Positions 1-9,004 are shown, counted from the first letter of the stretch. The stretch: DNA of 62,922 bases from Thermosporothrix hazakensis (GCF_003253565.1 NZ_QKUF01000031.1:1-62922); one strand, 5' to 3'. Numbers and translations: made by a program. The notes: a model not told the origin generated them from the sequence alone.

Positions 1-259
<259 letters not shown>

Positions 260-429
260 GGGAGTACAGGATGAGGGATGCAAGAGACGGCATCACACAA
301 GACTCATCCGATCCCAGGTCGATACTTACCTTCAGGTAAGTGAAACCTGCAAAGCTTATCCAGGTGGAATACTTGGCGGCTTGGCCTTACCACTCTTGAG
401 TTGTTAACAATCTTGGTGCTTTCGTTCAC

Positions 430-503
430 GGGCTTTTAGCTCAGGTGGTTAGAGCGCAGTCCTGATAAGACTGAGGTCCCTGGTTCGAGTCCAGGAAGGC
501 CCA
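430..503 (+). tRNA. tRNA-Ile (GAT anticodon), first copy
   Basis: This is a 74-nt cloverleaf in the 16S downstream spacer. The acceptor GGGCTTT pairs with AAGGCCC through one wobble. The anticodon loop is CTGATAA on a 5-bp stem, giving GAT. The T arm contains GGTTCGAGTCC. The 3' CCA is not encoded. It sits in the usual 16S-tRNA-Ile-tRNA-Ala spacer order. Confidence 0.97.
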
Positions 504-509
504 TTGCCC

Positions 510-585
510 GGGGATGTAGCTTAGCTGGAAGAGCGCCGCCTTTGCACGGCGGAGGTCAGGGGTTCGAATCCCCTCATCTCCACCA
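510..585 (+). tRNA. tRNA-Ala (TGC anticodon)
   Basis: The acceptor GGGGATG pairs with CATCTCC. The anticodon loop is TTTGCAC, giving TGC. The 3' CCA is encoded at 583-585, unlike the neighbouring tRNA-Ile. It begins only 6 nt after tRNA-Ile, so the two are surely cut from one precursor. Confidence 0.97.
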
Positions 586-618
586 GGAGATAAATTCTCC
601 ACCCGTTTGTATATGCGG

Positions 619-741
619 GTGGAGCGGTGATTATCGCGAAAGGGTTCCACCCGTTCCCATCCCGAACACGGTAGTTAAGCCTTTCAGCTCCGACGATACT
701 TGGCGGGCAGCCGCCTGGGAAAATAGGACATTGCCGCTCCG
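619..741 (+). rRNA. 5S ribosomal RNA
   Basis: The terminal helix forms between GGAGCGG (about 621-627) and CCGCTCC (734-740). The conserved CCCATCCCGAACACGG loop region lies near 656-671, and the helix IV/V GGGCAGCCGCCTGGGAAAATAG region near 704-727. It follows tRNA-Ala directly, where a 23S gene would be expected first. Exact ends are uncertain by a few nucleotides because the terminal helix can be extended outward (617-744). Confidence 0.93.
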
Positions 742-775
742 CCCGCCTATACAGGCGGATTTTATCGCTATAAGC

Positions 776-849
776 GGGCTTTTAGCTCAGGTGGTTAGAG
801 CGCAGTCCTGATAAGACTGAGGTCCCTGGTTCGAGTCCAGGAAGGCCCA
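776..849 (+). tRNA. tRNA-Ile (GAT anticodon), second identical copy
   Basis: It is identical over all 74 nt to the copy at 430-503, with GAT anticodon and no encoded CCA. It lies downstream of 5S, after a short GC-rich hairpin (about 743-757). It is probably the last gene of this ribosomal transcript. The exact duplication around Ala-5S is unusual. Confidence 0.95.
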
Positions 850-944
850 TTTTTCATTTTTGGCTTTTCCTCTCTCTACTCGTTTCCCTCACCTCTGTAT
901 CCTATCTATAAAAGATGTGCTACTTGTAGATAGGGAGAATAGAC

Positions 945-1829
945 ATGCCCCGGGTTACTGAAAATCGCCTTTTCCGTTTGCTTCATCTGGCGCGGCGTCC
1001 CACTCCCTGGTGGCTGGCCCTGATCCTGATTATTCTGGCGATTCCTCTGGTGCAAATTCTGGGGGCGCTTCTGGCGGGTTTTGTGCTCTATGGGCTCGGC
1101 GTGCGCTCGATCGGTGGGATACAACGGCTTACTGTTCCTGGCTCACTCTTCAGCCTCATTGCATCCCTCTTCACTTTCGGCTTACCCCTTTTTCTGCTGT
1201 GGATCTGGGTTCGCTGGTACGAGAAAAGACCGTTCTGGGCGCTTGGCTTTGAGTGGCGCAGAGGAGTATGGCGCAAGCTCCTTTTTGGTCTGCTGATTGG
1301 CCTGGTGGCCGCGTTGATAAGCGGCTATGCCGCCTATGCACTGGGCCTGGTTCGCGTGCTTGGAGGGCTCAGTCAGCCGTTCTCGGCGGCGTTGCTGCTT
1401 GCCTTTCTCGTTCAGTTGCTTTCCTATGTGATACAGTCCTCAGCCGAAGAGATTGAGATTCGAGGCTGGCTCTTTCCGTTGCTTGGTCGCCATTTCGGGG
1501 TGCTGACAGGTCTACTGCTTCAGGCGCTGGTCTTTTTGTTTATTCATAGTCTCAATGAAGCACTCTCTCCGCTCTACCTGCTATTTACCCTGGTTTTTGG
1601 TGTTTTTGCTGGCCTCTACGTGCTTTATGAGGGGAGTTTATGGGGAATCTGTGCACTGCATACCATGTATAATTTTGTACAGTTTATCCTTTTTCTGGAG
1701 TGGATGCGTTTGCGTCCGATTGCGGATCCCAACATTCTGGATATCGTGACTATTCCGGTCTGGCTTATCGGCATTGTGATCCTGGGCTTTTTGCTGAGTC
1801 GCAGGCGACCCACTCTCAGGGGAGGTTAA
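945..1829 (+). CDS. CPBP-family intramembrane metalloprotease (CAAX-like)
   Basis: This 294-aa protein is strongly hydrophobic with about eight membrane segments. The three CPBP/Abi signature motifs are present in order: EEIEIRGW (EExxxR) near residue 167, FIHS (FxxxH-type) near 200, and HTMYNF (HxxxN) near 241. Together these form the metal-binding active site within the membrane. The family includes eukaryotic CAAX-prenyl proteases and bacterial proteins tied to bacteriocin self-immunity or protein export; the substrate here is unknown. The ATG follows an AGGGAG ribosome site by about 8 nt. The gene follows the rRNA cluster and its 3' end overlaps the convergent coaX by 14 nt. Confidence 0.9.
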   Translation: MPRVTENRLFRLLHLARRPTPWWLALILIILAIPLVQILGALLAGFVLYGLGVRSIGGIQRLTVPGSLFSLIASLFTFGLPLFLLWIWVRWYEKRPFWALGFEWRRGVWRKLLFGLLIGLVAALISGYAAYALGLVRVLGGLSQPFSAALLLAFLVQLLSYVIQSSAEEIEIRGWLFPLLGRHFGVLTGLLLQALVFLFIHSLNEALSPLYLLFTLVFGVFAGLYVLYEGSLWGICALHTMYNFVQFILFLEWMRLRPIADPNILDIVTIPVWLIGIVILGFLLSRRRPTLRGG

Positions 1830-2601
1830 GCAGTGTGTAGGCAATTCGCAGACCTTCCAGGGGCAGAAATTGATTGATATGCTGAATTTCCGGGATGAAG
1901 GGGGCAATACTGTGTACGAGCCCGCCATGCGCTATGATGTTAACCTGACTTTCGTCGGTAACATCTGGAATCTCAGCTCGAAGCCGCTTGATCAGTCCCT
2001 GTACCAGCCCTGCATGACCATAGATAATCCCGGACTGCATGTTTTCAATAGTGTTTTTGCCGATGGCATGTCTGGGCGGGCGAAGCTCTATCCGAAAGAG
2101 TTTGGCCGCTGCGCTGCTCAGCGCTTCTGCTGAGATCATCAGACCCGGGGCAATCGCACCGCCTAAAAAGCTGCCATCGCCTCCCACAACATCGAAGGTG
2201 GTGGCAGTGCTGAACGCGATCACAATTGAGGGTCCTCGATACAGATGGTGAACTGCCAGCGCTGTGACGATACGATCCGCACCCAGTTCCTGTGGGTTAT
2301 CAATACGCAGCGTGATACCAAGATCAAGGTCAGGGGTGATGATGCAGGCTTCTTGCTGGCAATAACGTTGAGCTAGCTCCTGAAAAACCGGTGTAAGGGG
2401 AGGAACAACGCTGGCAAGCACAATCGCATTGATATCGGTAAAAGAATACCCGACATGCCGGAGGAGATTGTTAAGCAACATCGCATACTCATCTGTGGTG
2501 CGCTGTTGCACCGTGGAAATCACCCAGTGCTGTTTCATGACATCACCGAGGTATATTCCAAGTTTGATGTTGGTATTGCTGACGTCGATAGCAAGAAGCA
2601 T
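1816..2601 (-). CDS. coaX: Type III pantothenate kinase (CoaX-like), altered active-site motifs
   Basis: This 261-aa protein matches type III pantothenate kinase, an ASKHA-fold enzyme that phosphorylates pantothenate in the first step of coenzyme A synthesis. Visible motifs are an N-terminal DVSNTNIKLG (family usually DxGNTN), GADR at 107-110, and AFSTATTFD at 129-137. The last is normally DFGTATTFD, so the conserved Asp is Ala129 and Gly is Ser131; Gly8 is also Ser. Asp6 and Asp109 remain. Length and overall fold motifs are normal. It is a probable second gene of a short operon with the membrane protein 24 nt upstream. It may be a divergent active enzyme or an impaired paralogue; the sequence alone cannot decide. 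Confidence 0.88.
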   Translation of the reverse strand: MLLAIDVSNTNIKLGIYLGDVMKQHWVISTVQQRTTDEYAMLLNNLLRHVGYSFTDINAIVLASVVPPLTPVFQELAQRYCQQEACIITPDLDLGITLRIDNPQELGADRIVTALAVHHLYRGPSIVIAFSTATTFDVVGGDGSFLGGAIAPGLMISAEALSSAAAKLFRIELRPPRHAIGKNTIENMQSGIIYGHAGLVQGLIKRLRAEIPDVTDESQVNIIAHGGLVHSIAPFIPEIQHINQFLPLEGLRIAYTLLNLP

Positions 2602-2624
2602 ATCGGGTATTTTTCTTCTCTGGT

Positions 2625-3338
2625 CTATTTTTCTGCTTTGATTTCCTCTGCCTCTTCCCGCTTTTCCTCTTCGTCTTCCTTTGGCGCGTATTTGTTCAGC
2701 GCTTCGCCGATTTCTGCGGGGTCGCCGTATGTCTCATCTTGCAGGACCACATGGGTCTTGTTGGTGCGGTCATCAAGGAATGCCAGTGTGAGTGGAGTAC
2801 GCATGCGTTTCCGGCGCCATTTGCGCCCTTCCTTCGTCCAGGCTCGCCCGAAGATCAGGGTCACAATGGTGTCTCCCATATTTGGCATCTGACGCACGCT
2901 GGTGATATCGTCTTCGGTGACCTTGCGAGGCGGTTTGCGTAGGCCACGTACTGTCACGTAGCGGATATGCTGTGTCGGGACATGGATGATCTTGCTGCCT
3001 TTCTGCTGGACGAAGCTTTCTGGCGTGATCACAATGAGATGCTTGTCATGTTCTTTCAGGCGAATCGCATCTGTAATGAAGGTCCAGAGGCTTCCCAGGC
3101 CGATAAACAGAAAAATGGCGAAAAGTAAAAGGGTAAATAGTATCAGGATAATACCACGTTGAAAATTAGAGGGAACGACGAGCTGATAAACCAGCGCAAA
3201 AAGGCCAAAACCGATAATGGTGCCAAATGCCCAACCGATCAGGCCAATAATGACCTTATTTTTCTGAAGCGGGTAGACATGCCAGTCTTCTGGCACCTCT
3301 TCTGTTTTGGCGAGTCTCAGGATCTCCTCTGCTTGCAT
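2625..3338 (-). CDS. Two-TM membrane protein with charged cytoplasmic domain, unknown function
   Basis: This 237-aa protein has no recognised name. A short N-terminal soluble part is followed by two adjacent membrane helices (about residues 29-55 and 63-90), then a soluble domain whose beta-rich pattern resembles bacterial PH-like domains found after paired membrane helices. The tail (about 218-237) is almost entirely Lys and Glu. The ATG has a good AAGGAGAG ribosome site. A TGGTATAAT extended -10 lies about 50 nt upstream. The 24-nt gap to coaX suggests co-transcription. Confidence 0.75.
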   Translation of the reverse strand: MQAEEILRLAKTEEVPEDWHVYPLQKNKVIIGLIGWAFGTIIGFGLFALVYQLVVPSNFQRGIILILFTLLLFAIFLFIGLGSLWTFITDAIRLKEHDKHLIVITPESFVQQKGSKIIHVPTQHIRYVTVRGLRKPPRKVTEDDITSVRQMPNMGDTIVTLIFGRAWTKEGRKWRRKRMRTPLTLAFLDDRTNKTHVVLQDETYGDPAEIGEALNKYAPKEDEEEKREEAEEIKAEK

Positions 3339-3389
3339 GTATACTCTCCTTTGTCACTTGCTTGGTGCCATTTCTCTATTATTCGCCCT

Positions 3390-3398
3390 ATTATACCA
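3390..3398 (-). promoter_or_regulatory. Extended -10 promoter for the membrane protein-coaX operon
   Basis: Minus-strand TGGTATAAT lies 52 nt upstream of the ATG at 3338. No convincing -35 is seen, as expected for extended -10 promoters. The rest of 3339-3632 holds the upstream region of the divergent helicase gene, including CGCTATAAT at 3550-3558 on the plus strand. Confidence 0.5.
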
Positions 3399-3549
3399 GA
3401 CAGGATAGCTGAAAGGTATACACGATAATCTACCTTGAATTACGTTCATGACTGGTAAATATTCACCCTGTTTTTACCCGGTAGCGAAGAAATGAAGTCA
3501 ATTGGCGCTCTGGCCCCCTCTTTTCCCTATAGAAAGAGGTACCAGAATA

Positions 3550-3558
3550 CGCTATAAT
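3550..3558 (+). promoter_or_regulatory. Candidate -10 for the peptidase-helicase fusion gene
   Basis: CGCTATAAT contains a perfect TATAAT (3553-3558), 75 nt before the predicted ATG at 3633. No clear -35 hexamer is seen. Confidence 0.4.
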
Positions 3559-3632
3559 AAAGCGTGCTCTGGAATAATATGTATGGAGTGTCCCCGTAAC
3601 GCTGTTCGTGTAGCAGAAGTTGCTTTATTGCT

Positions 3633-6600
3633 ATGGATAATCAATTACATGCGCTCGCTGAAGCGGCGGCCCGTCTTCTTCTTCAGCAATTCCGTCGAGA
3701 AAACACGCACTGGACCGATGATTGCACGCCTCTGGATGACCTTGTTGAGTGGCTCGACCTCTCTGTTGCGACCTTCTATCCTGGCGACGAACCAGAAGGG
3801 ACATATGGCTATGTGGATGCCGATGAGGACGAGCAACTGATCTGGCTGTGCCGCGATATGCCGGAAACTCTGCGTCGCTTTACGCTTGCCCATGAGCTTG
3901 GCCATGTCGTACTGCATTGTCGCCATGAGGGAAGGATTCAAAAGCTCATGGCCCCGCTCAGGGAACAAATTGCTCACTTTCATCTCCCCGCACTTTCTCG
4001 TAATGATCCCTGTCAGGAGCAGGATGTCACTGATGCACTGGCCGGGCAGGATCTGCTACATGATACCGTCGGTATGGAATATGACCCACGCAGTCAGCGT
4101 GAGCTGGCCGCGAACCTTTTTGCGGCTGAACTGCTGATGCCGCTTGAGCGTGTGCGTACGCTCTATATTCAGGAGCAGGTAGCCCCTCAGACGTTGGCGG
4201 CTCGATTTGGAGTCTCAACCGGAGCGCTCTTGAATCGGTTGGCTGAGCTGATGCAAGAACCTATCATTGAGCCTGCTTCACCGGGAGAAACCGCAGCTTC
4301 TACAGCCGCAAAGAAGCGCTATGATGAGTTTCAGCAGGCCGCCATTCAGGCCGCGACCCCTGCTCTGGTTGTGGCCGGTCCCGGGAGCGGAAAGACAAGT
4401 ACATTGATCGGACGCGTTGACTATCTTGTGCAGACGCTGCGGGTGCCACCTCAGGCTATTCTGGCGCTGACCTTCTCGCGCAAGGCGGCGCAGGAGATGG
4501 AAGAGCGCGTTCGGTTGTTGCTTGGCCCATCGGCACAGATCCCGAAAATGAGTACCTTTCACGCGTTTTGTGCGGAGCTTTTACGTGAGTATGGAACCCT
4601 CGTCGGTCTGCGCTCCGATTTTATGCTGATTGATGAGGCTGAGGGGTATTTCCTTTTGCGTCAGCAGGCCGGTCAGTTGCATTTGCGCCACTATATGAGT
4701 CCGCAGAATCCGGCCCACTCGTTCCCCGATATGCTTCAGGCAATATCGCGGGCAAAAGATGAGCTTGTTTCACCCGCCGAGTATCAACAACTGGCGCAGA
4801 GCATGCTGGCACAGGCTCAAGATGAAGAGGCAAAGGAACAGGCTGAAAGAGCGCTGGAAGTGGCTCGGCTCTATGAGCTCTATGAGGCGGCACTGGCTCG
4901 TCGAGGCGATACCGATTTTGGCGGTCTGATTATGCTGACAGTGCGCCTGCTACGCGAGCATCCTGCTGTGTTACGAGAACAGCAGAACAAATATCAGCAT
5001 ATTCTGGTGGATGAGTTTCAGGATATCAACCGCGCAAGTGGCGTGCTGCTTCGTGTACTGGCGGGTGAGACGCGTAATGTCTGGGTGGTAGGTGATGCCA
5101 ATCAGGCTATTTATGGGTTTCGAGGGGCATCGCCGGCAAATATCAGCAAGTTCGAGACAGATTTTCCGGGAGCAAGCATTCTGCCGTTAAGCCGCAATTA
5201 TCGTTCGCGCCCTGATCTGGTAGCTATTGCTGAGTCATTCCGTTGTTTACAGCTTGAACTGGGGCAAGAGCCCGGCAAGAATCAGCCAGTCCGTCTCACA
5301 CATCCCGGTACCTCGGTTGAACTGGCAAAGGCGACGAATGAGGCGAGTGAGCTTGCAGGAATTGTGCAGGACATTCAGCGCAAGCTTGAGCAGGGCTATA
5401 CCTATAAGGATATCATGGTACTCTGTCGGACTCGGGCATTGGCTCGGAAGGTGACGAGCGCTTTGCTGGCGGCAGGTCTACCTGTGTTGGAGCAGAATGG
5501 AGTGTTGGAGCAGCCGCATTGTAAGAATGTGCTGGCGGTTCCTCTGTTATTGCTGAATGAGAGCGGTATGGGTATTATTCGCGCTTCCCTGCTTCCGGCG
5601 CATCCTCTTGATGCAAAAGATAAAGAGGCGCTGATCCTTGCTGCCCGTGAACAGAAGAAGAAGCTTTCGCAGATGCTCTTTAATGGGGAAATTCCTTCGA
5701 CGGTGAGCCCGGTTGGGGCGCTCTCTTTACAGCGCCTGTCCGAAATTCTTCAGTCGTTACAGCATGCCCCCGATATCTGGACCTTGCTTGCGCAGTATTT
5801 GTTGCTGGAAACAGGAATAGTGCGCGATCTGCTTATACGCAATGATGAGCAGGCTAAAGCGTTCTTGTACGATTATGCGTCGTTGTTGCAGATGGCACGC
5901 CATTTTGATTTGCAACAACAGGCTCGTCTCAGGTTATTGGCCGAAGAGGAGAAAGAGGCCGAATTACCACCACTGGAAGAGCGTATCCGAGCCTTTTTTG
6001 ACTATCTGCGGCTCCTGGTCCTGTTGCGTCAGGACGGTGCGAAACGCGAGCAGGCAGATGGAGAGGAAGCGAACGCCAATATTATTCGCGTGATGACGGT
6101 GCACGCGAGTAAGGGGCTGGAATTCCCTGTTGTCTATATGCCGGGATTGGCGCAGTATCGGTTCCCCCTGATGTATACGTCGGTTGCAGTGCCTGCGCCT
6201 GCTGGTATGTTGCCTCCCGATTGTGAGGGCCGAGCAGCCCATGAGAGTGGCGAGTCCTGCCTGTTCTATGTTGGCGTTACGCGGGCCCGCGACCAGCTTA
6301 TTTTGAGCTATAGTGAGCGCTATGGGAAACGTGCCTATAAACGTTCACTGTTTCTTGATGCGTTGGAGGCTGGTTTGCCCGCTGACAGGATCACAAAAAA
6401 AGTCTGGGATAGCGTCAAGGCGGATCACGGATGGGCTCCAGACGAAGCCTATGCTCCAACGCCGGGGCAGGACTTTTTGCAACGGATGAAGCCGCATGAG
6501 TTATACGCGTCCGCGTTAGAGGCTTATCAACGCTGCCCACGTCAATATCTGTATCAGCACATCTATCGGTTCGAGGAAGAGACGTCGTCCTATCAACGCT

Positions 6601-7211
6601 TTTGGCGTGCTGCCCAAAAAGCTGTAGAGGAGCTTCGTCAGCGCATAGAGCAAGAGGCTGACTGGTTCCCTGATGAAGAAGCGGCGCGTCAGCTCTATCT
6701 GCGCTACTGGCAGGAACAGGAAGGAGAGCAAGCGCCTTTCGCTGCCTACTATCGGGAACATGGCTTTGAGGTGGTCGAGAAAGAGCGGCGTATCCTGGCT
6801 GCCAGAAAGCAGAATGCCTTGAAGGTGCATGAACGCTTTCATGTCGAGATCGCGGGCCGACCGGTGCGCGTGGCTGTTGATCGAATCTCCACGTCTTCTG
6901 ATCCCTCCAAGCGCGTCGCATTTGAACGAGTGCGAATGGGCAAGCGAAAGAGCAAACCAACCCCGGACACCCGGGAACTGCTTTATACGCTGGCTTCGCG
7001 GCAATTATATCCTGATGAGCCTGTTGAACTTGTGAGCCGAAACCTCTCAACCGGTGAGACGGAGCCTATCAGGCTGACTGCACGCAAAGAAAAGGCTCTG
7101 ATGGAAGAGGCCGAGAAGAGCGTTCAGGCGCTTGAACAGGATCTCTATCCGCCTCGGCCTGACGCACGGCGTTGTCCGGGCTGCCCCTTCTTCTTTATCT
7201 GTCCTGAGTGA
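3633..7211 (+). CDS. ImmA/IrrE metallopeptidase - UvrD/Rep helicase - RecB-like nuclease fusion
   Basis: This 1192-aa protein has three parts. Residues 1-210 are an M78 (ImmA/IrrE) zinc peptidase: HELGH at 87-91 and ELAANLFAAELLMP, with Glu157 as likely third zinc ligand. Residues 228-910 are a superfamily 1A helicase: Walker A GPGSGKT (249-255), TFSRKAAQEM, DEFQD (460-464), VGDANQAIYGFRGA, LSRNYRS, VMTVHASKGLEF and YVGVTRARDQL. Residues 950-1192 are a RecB/AddB/Cas4-like nuclease with four likely iron-sulfur cysteines (968, 1181, 1184, 1190). The nuclease core looks weak: D1083 is present but the following E-x-K reads E-R-V. The protein probably acts in DNA repair; the peptidase may relieve repression after damage, as IrrE and ImmA do, but that is inference. 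There is no strong ribosome site. Confidence 0.9.
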   Translation: MDNQLHALAEAAARLLLQQFRRENTHWTDDCTPLDDLVEWLDLSVATFYPGDEPEGTYGYVDADEDEQLIWLCRDMPETLRRFTLAHELGHVVLHCRHEGRIQKLMAPLREQIAHFHLPALSRNDPCQEQDVTDALAGQDLLHDTVGMEYDPRSQRELAANLFAAELLMPLERVRTLYIQEQVAPQTLAARFGVSTGALLNRLAELMQEPIIEPASPGETAASTAAKKRYDEFQQAAIQAATPALVVAGPGSGKTSTLIGRVDYLVQTLRVPPQAILALTFSRKAAQEMEERVRLLLGPSAQIPKMSTFHAFCAELLREYGTLVGLRSDFMLIDEAEGYFLLRQQAGQLHLRHYMSPQNPAHSFPDMLQAISRAKDELVSPAEYQQLAQSMLAQAQDEEAKEQAERALEVARLYELYEAALARRGDTDFGGLIMLTVRLLREHPAVLREQQNKYQHILVDEFQDINRASGVLLRVLAGETRNVWVVGDANQAIYGFRGASPANISKFETDFPGASILPLSRNYRSRPDLVAIAESFRCLQLELGQEPGKNQPVRLTHPGTSVELAKATNEASELAGIVQDIQRKLEQGYTYKDIMVLCRTRALARKVTSALLAAGLPVLEQNGVLEQPHCKNVLAVPLLLLNESGMGIIRASLLPAHPLDAKDKEALILAAREQKKKLSQMLFNGEIPSTVSPVGALSLQRLSEILQSLQHAPDIWTLLAQYLLLETGIVRDLLIRNDEQAKAFLYDYASLLQMARHFDLQQQARLRLLAEEEKEAELPPLEERIRAFFDYLRLLVLLRQDGAKREQADGEEANANIIRVMTVHASKGLEFPVVYMPGLAQYRFPLMYTSVAVPAPAGMLPPDCEGRAAHESGESCLFYVGVTRARDQLILSYSERYGKRAYKRSLFLDALEAGLPADRITKKVWDSVKADHGWAPDEAYAPTPGQDFLQRMKPHELYASALEAYQRCPRQYLYQHIYRFEEETSSYQRFWRAAQKAVEELRQRIEQEADWFPDEEAARQLYLRYWQEQEGEQAPFAAYYREHGFEVVEKERRILAARKQNALKVHERFHVEIAGRPVRVAVDRISTSSDPSKRVAFERVRMGKRKSKPTPDTRELLYTLASRQLYPDEPVELVSRNLSTGETEPIRLTARKEKALMEEAEKSVQALEQDLYPPRPDARRCPGCPFFFICPE

Positions 7212-7286
7212 ATACGAAATAGAAAGTCAATCGTATCTGTTGTAGAAGATATCGGGTTGAATAAACGAAAGAAGGGTGATATTACG

Positions 7287-7529
7287 ATGGATGATCAGGA
7301 TATCTTGAAGCAAATCAGTAAGCTGGTCGATGAAGAGCATGCCCTGTTACAGCGAGCTGAGAAAGGCCAACTTCAAGGAGATGAGCGTCAGCGAGTTGAT
7401 GATCTGAAGGTACGGCTTGATCAGTGCTGGGACCTCTTGCGCCAGCGCCGGGCTCGCCGCGATTTCGGTATGAATCCTGATGATGCGCAGGTTCGAGATC
7501 GAAATATTGTGGAACACTATAAACAATAA
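7287..7529 (+). CDS. DUF2630 family small protein
   Basis: This 80-aa protein carries the family core LDQCWDLLRQRRARRDFG followed by a short acidic tail, and an N-terminal helix rich in Glu and Leu. The fold is probably a short helical hairpin. DUF2630 proteins are common in actinobacteria and Chloroflexota and have no known function. I chose the ATG at 7287 because it starts the conserved part and has a GAAGGG ribosome site about 11 nt upstream; a TTG at 7257 would add ten residues. It lies 75 nt after the helicase fusion gene and ends just before a terminator. Confidence 0.85.
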   Translation: MDDQDILKQISKLVDEEHALLQRAEKGQLQGDERQRVDDLKVRLDQCWDLLRQRRARRDFGMNPDDAQVRDRNIVEHYKQ

Positions 7530-7533
7530 GCGC

Positions 7534-7573
7534 AAAAAAGATCCAGCCCCTGAATGTGGACTGGATTTTTTTT
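7534..7573. terminator. Rho-independent terminator between DUF2630 and plsC
   Basis: The stem pairs ATCCAG (7541-7546) with CTGGAT (7561-7566). It is followed by eight T on the plus strand and flanked by six A upstream, so it can stop transcription from both converging genes. Confidence 0.8.
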
Positions 7574-7583
7574 CTATATGCTT

Positions 7584-8327
7584 TTATGACTCTTTTACTA
7601 CGGGCGGCTGATCGCCATAGTAGCCCCGATACTGAGGGGGGAGCATTTCAGCGATTTTGAGCATGACGGTTTCGGTTGCTTCCTCGATATCTTCACGCGT
7701 CATTTTCGCTCCCTTTGGCTTCAAATGCAGCGGCTCACCATATGAAATAGTCACTTCTGCGCCGAACTTCTTCAGCACATTTTCACTGCCCCATATGGCG
7801 ACAGGAAGGACGGGAACACCTGCCCGAAGCGCGATCATGCCAAGCCCGTTGAATGCCTTGCCCAGTGCCCGGGATTTACTGCGTGTCCCTTCCGGGAAAA
7901 TAACAAAGACCTTGCCCTTCTGAAGCTGCTCACCGGCGGCGCGAATGGCCTGGCGATCCGCCCAGTTCCGTTTGACCGGGAAGGCGCCTAGAAATCGAAC
8001 CAGCCAACCAAGTTTGCTATAGAAAAGTTCTTCTTTTGCCATATAGACGACGCGCCCGGGAACGTGCAGCGGTACCAGGGGAACATCTGTCCAGGAGAGA
8101 TGGTTTGAGACGATGATATAGGGTCCTTTTCTGGGGATGTTGTACCGTCCACGGATGCGTATACGGGCGATCAGGTGTAGCACCACAATAGCAATGACTC
8201 GGAGCAGTTCATACAGAGGACGTGGAGTAACGTAGGGCTCGTACAAGTTTTTCTGTTTCTCTGTTTTCTCTTGCTTCTTCTGCGTGGGTTGTGGATCTTG
8301 CTGTTGCTCTTGTCGATCCGCGCTCAT
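7584..8327 (-). CDS. plsC: 1-acyl-sn-glycerol-3-phosphate acyltransferase
   Basis: This 247-aa protein makes phosphatidic acid by acylating the sn-2 position of lysophosphatidic acid at the inner face of the membrane. The signature motifs are present: NHLSWTD (HX4D catalytic pair) at about 93-99, FPEGTRSKS near 167, and a hydrophobic helix near residue 45. The first 25 residues are charged and Gln-rich. Its ATG overlaps the cmk stop in an ATGA junction, so the two are translationally coupled. plsY and pgsA further on in the window serve the same pathway. Confidence 0.93.
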   Translation of the reverse strand: MSADRQEQQQDPQPTQKKQEKTEKQKNLYEPYVTPRPLYELLRVIAIVVLHLIARIRIRGRYNIPRKGPYIIVSNHLSWTDVPLVPLHVPGRVVYMAKEELFYSKLGWLVRFLGAFPVKRNWADRQAIRAAGEQLQKGKVFVIFPEGTRSKSRALGKAFNGLGMIALRAGVPVLPVAIWGSENVLKKFGAEVTISYGEPLHLKPKGAKMTREDIEEATETVMLKIAEMLPPQYRGYYGDQPPVVKES

Positions 8328-9004
8328 ACTTTTTCCTCCACGTACTGACAGATGGTGTCAAGCACCTGTTCAATATTGAGATGATCGGTATCGACGATAA
8401 TTGCATCCGGCGCGGGACGCATATTTGCTTGATCGTCTTGATCCCGCTTCTCGACATCCTGCATCACTTCTTCAAAGCTTGGGAGTGCAGGATTATGTTC
8501 TCCCATGCGCTCGACCATTTCTGCATAGCGGCGACGGGCTCTTTCGTGCAGGCTGGCGGTTAAATAAAGTTTCAGTTCTGCATCGGGTAGGACTATTGAG
8601 CCAATATCGCGCCCCACCATGACGATCTGTCCCTTACTTGCGATGGCGCGTTGTTGCTGGATCAGCACACGGCGCACTTCTGGATGGCCCGCAACAGTAG
8701 AGACAGCACGACCTACCTGGCTGGTGCGAATATCCCAGGTGATGTCGCGTCCGTGTACGGTTACGGTATACTGGCGACCATCAGCGATCTGGGGCTTGCT
8801 GATAACGATATCTGCTTTCTCTGCCAGTTCTCCCAGAGCTGCCCCATTGTTGAGGTCCATTCCCCTGTGTAAAGCCAGCCAGGCGACTGCTCGATACATT
8901 GCGCCTGTATCGCAATAAAGATAGCCTAGCCTTCGGGCTAGATGCTCGCCTACTGTGCTTTTGCCTGCGCCTGCTGGCCCATCTATAGCTATGCGTCCTG
9001 GCAC
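8324..9004 (-). CDS. cmk: Cytidylate kinase
   Basis: The protein phosphorylates CMP/dCMP with ATP. It begins with RIAIDGPAGAGKST, the family's N-terminal P-loop, followed by CDTGAMYRAVAW and GRDIGSIV, and is about 226 residues, normal for Cmk. I prefer the GTG at 9004 because GTGGAGG lies about 10 nt upstream and the product then starts canonically; an in-frame ATG at 9034 would add ten residues. The gene is coupled to plsC through an ATGA overlap. In many bacteria cmk sits beside plsC and a pseudouridine synthase, as here (rluB upstream). Confidence 0.95.
   Translation of the reverse strand: MPGRIAIDGPAGAGKSTVGEHLARRLGYLYCDTGAMYRAVAWLALHRGMDLNNGAALGELAEKADIVISKPQIADGRQYTVTVHGRDITWDIRTSQVGRAVSTVAGHPEVRRVLIQQQRAIASKGQIVMVGRDIGSIVLPDAELKLYLTASLHERARRRYAEMVERMGEHNPALPSFEEVMQDVEKRDQDDQANMRPAPDAIIVDTDHLNIEQVLDTICQYVEEKV

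Noticed and set aside
6415..7050. 211-codon antisense frame opposite the helicase fusion
   Set aside because: It shows Arg/Pro-rich composition typical of a reverse-strand shadow.
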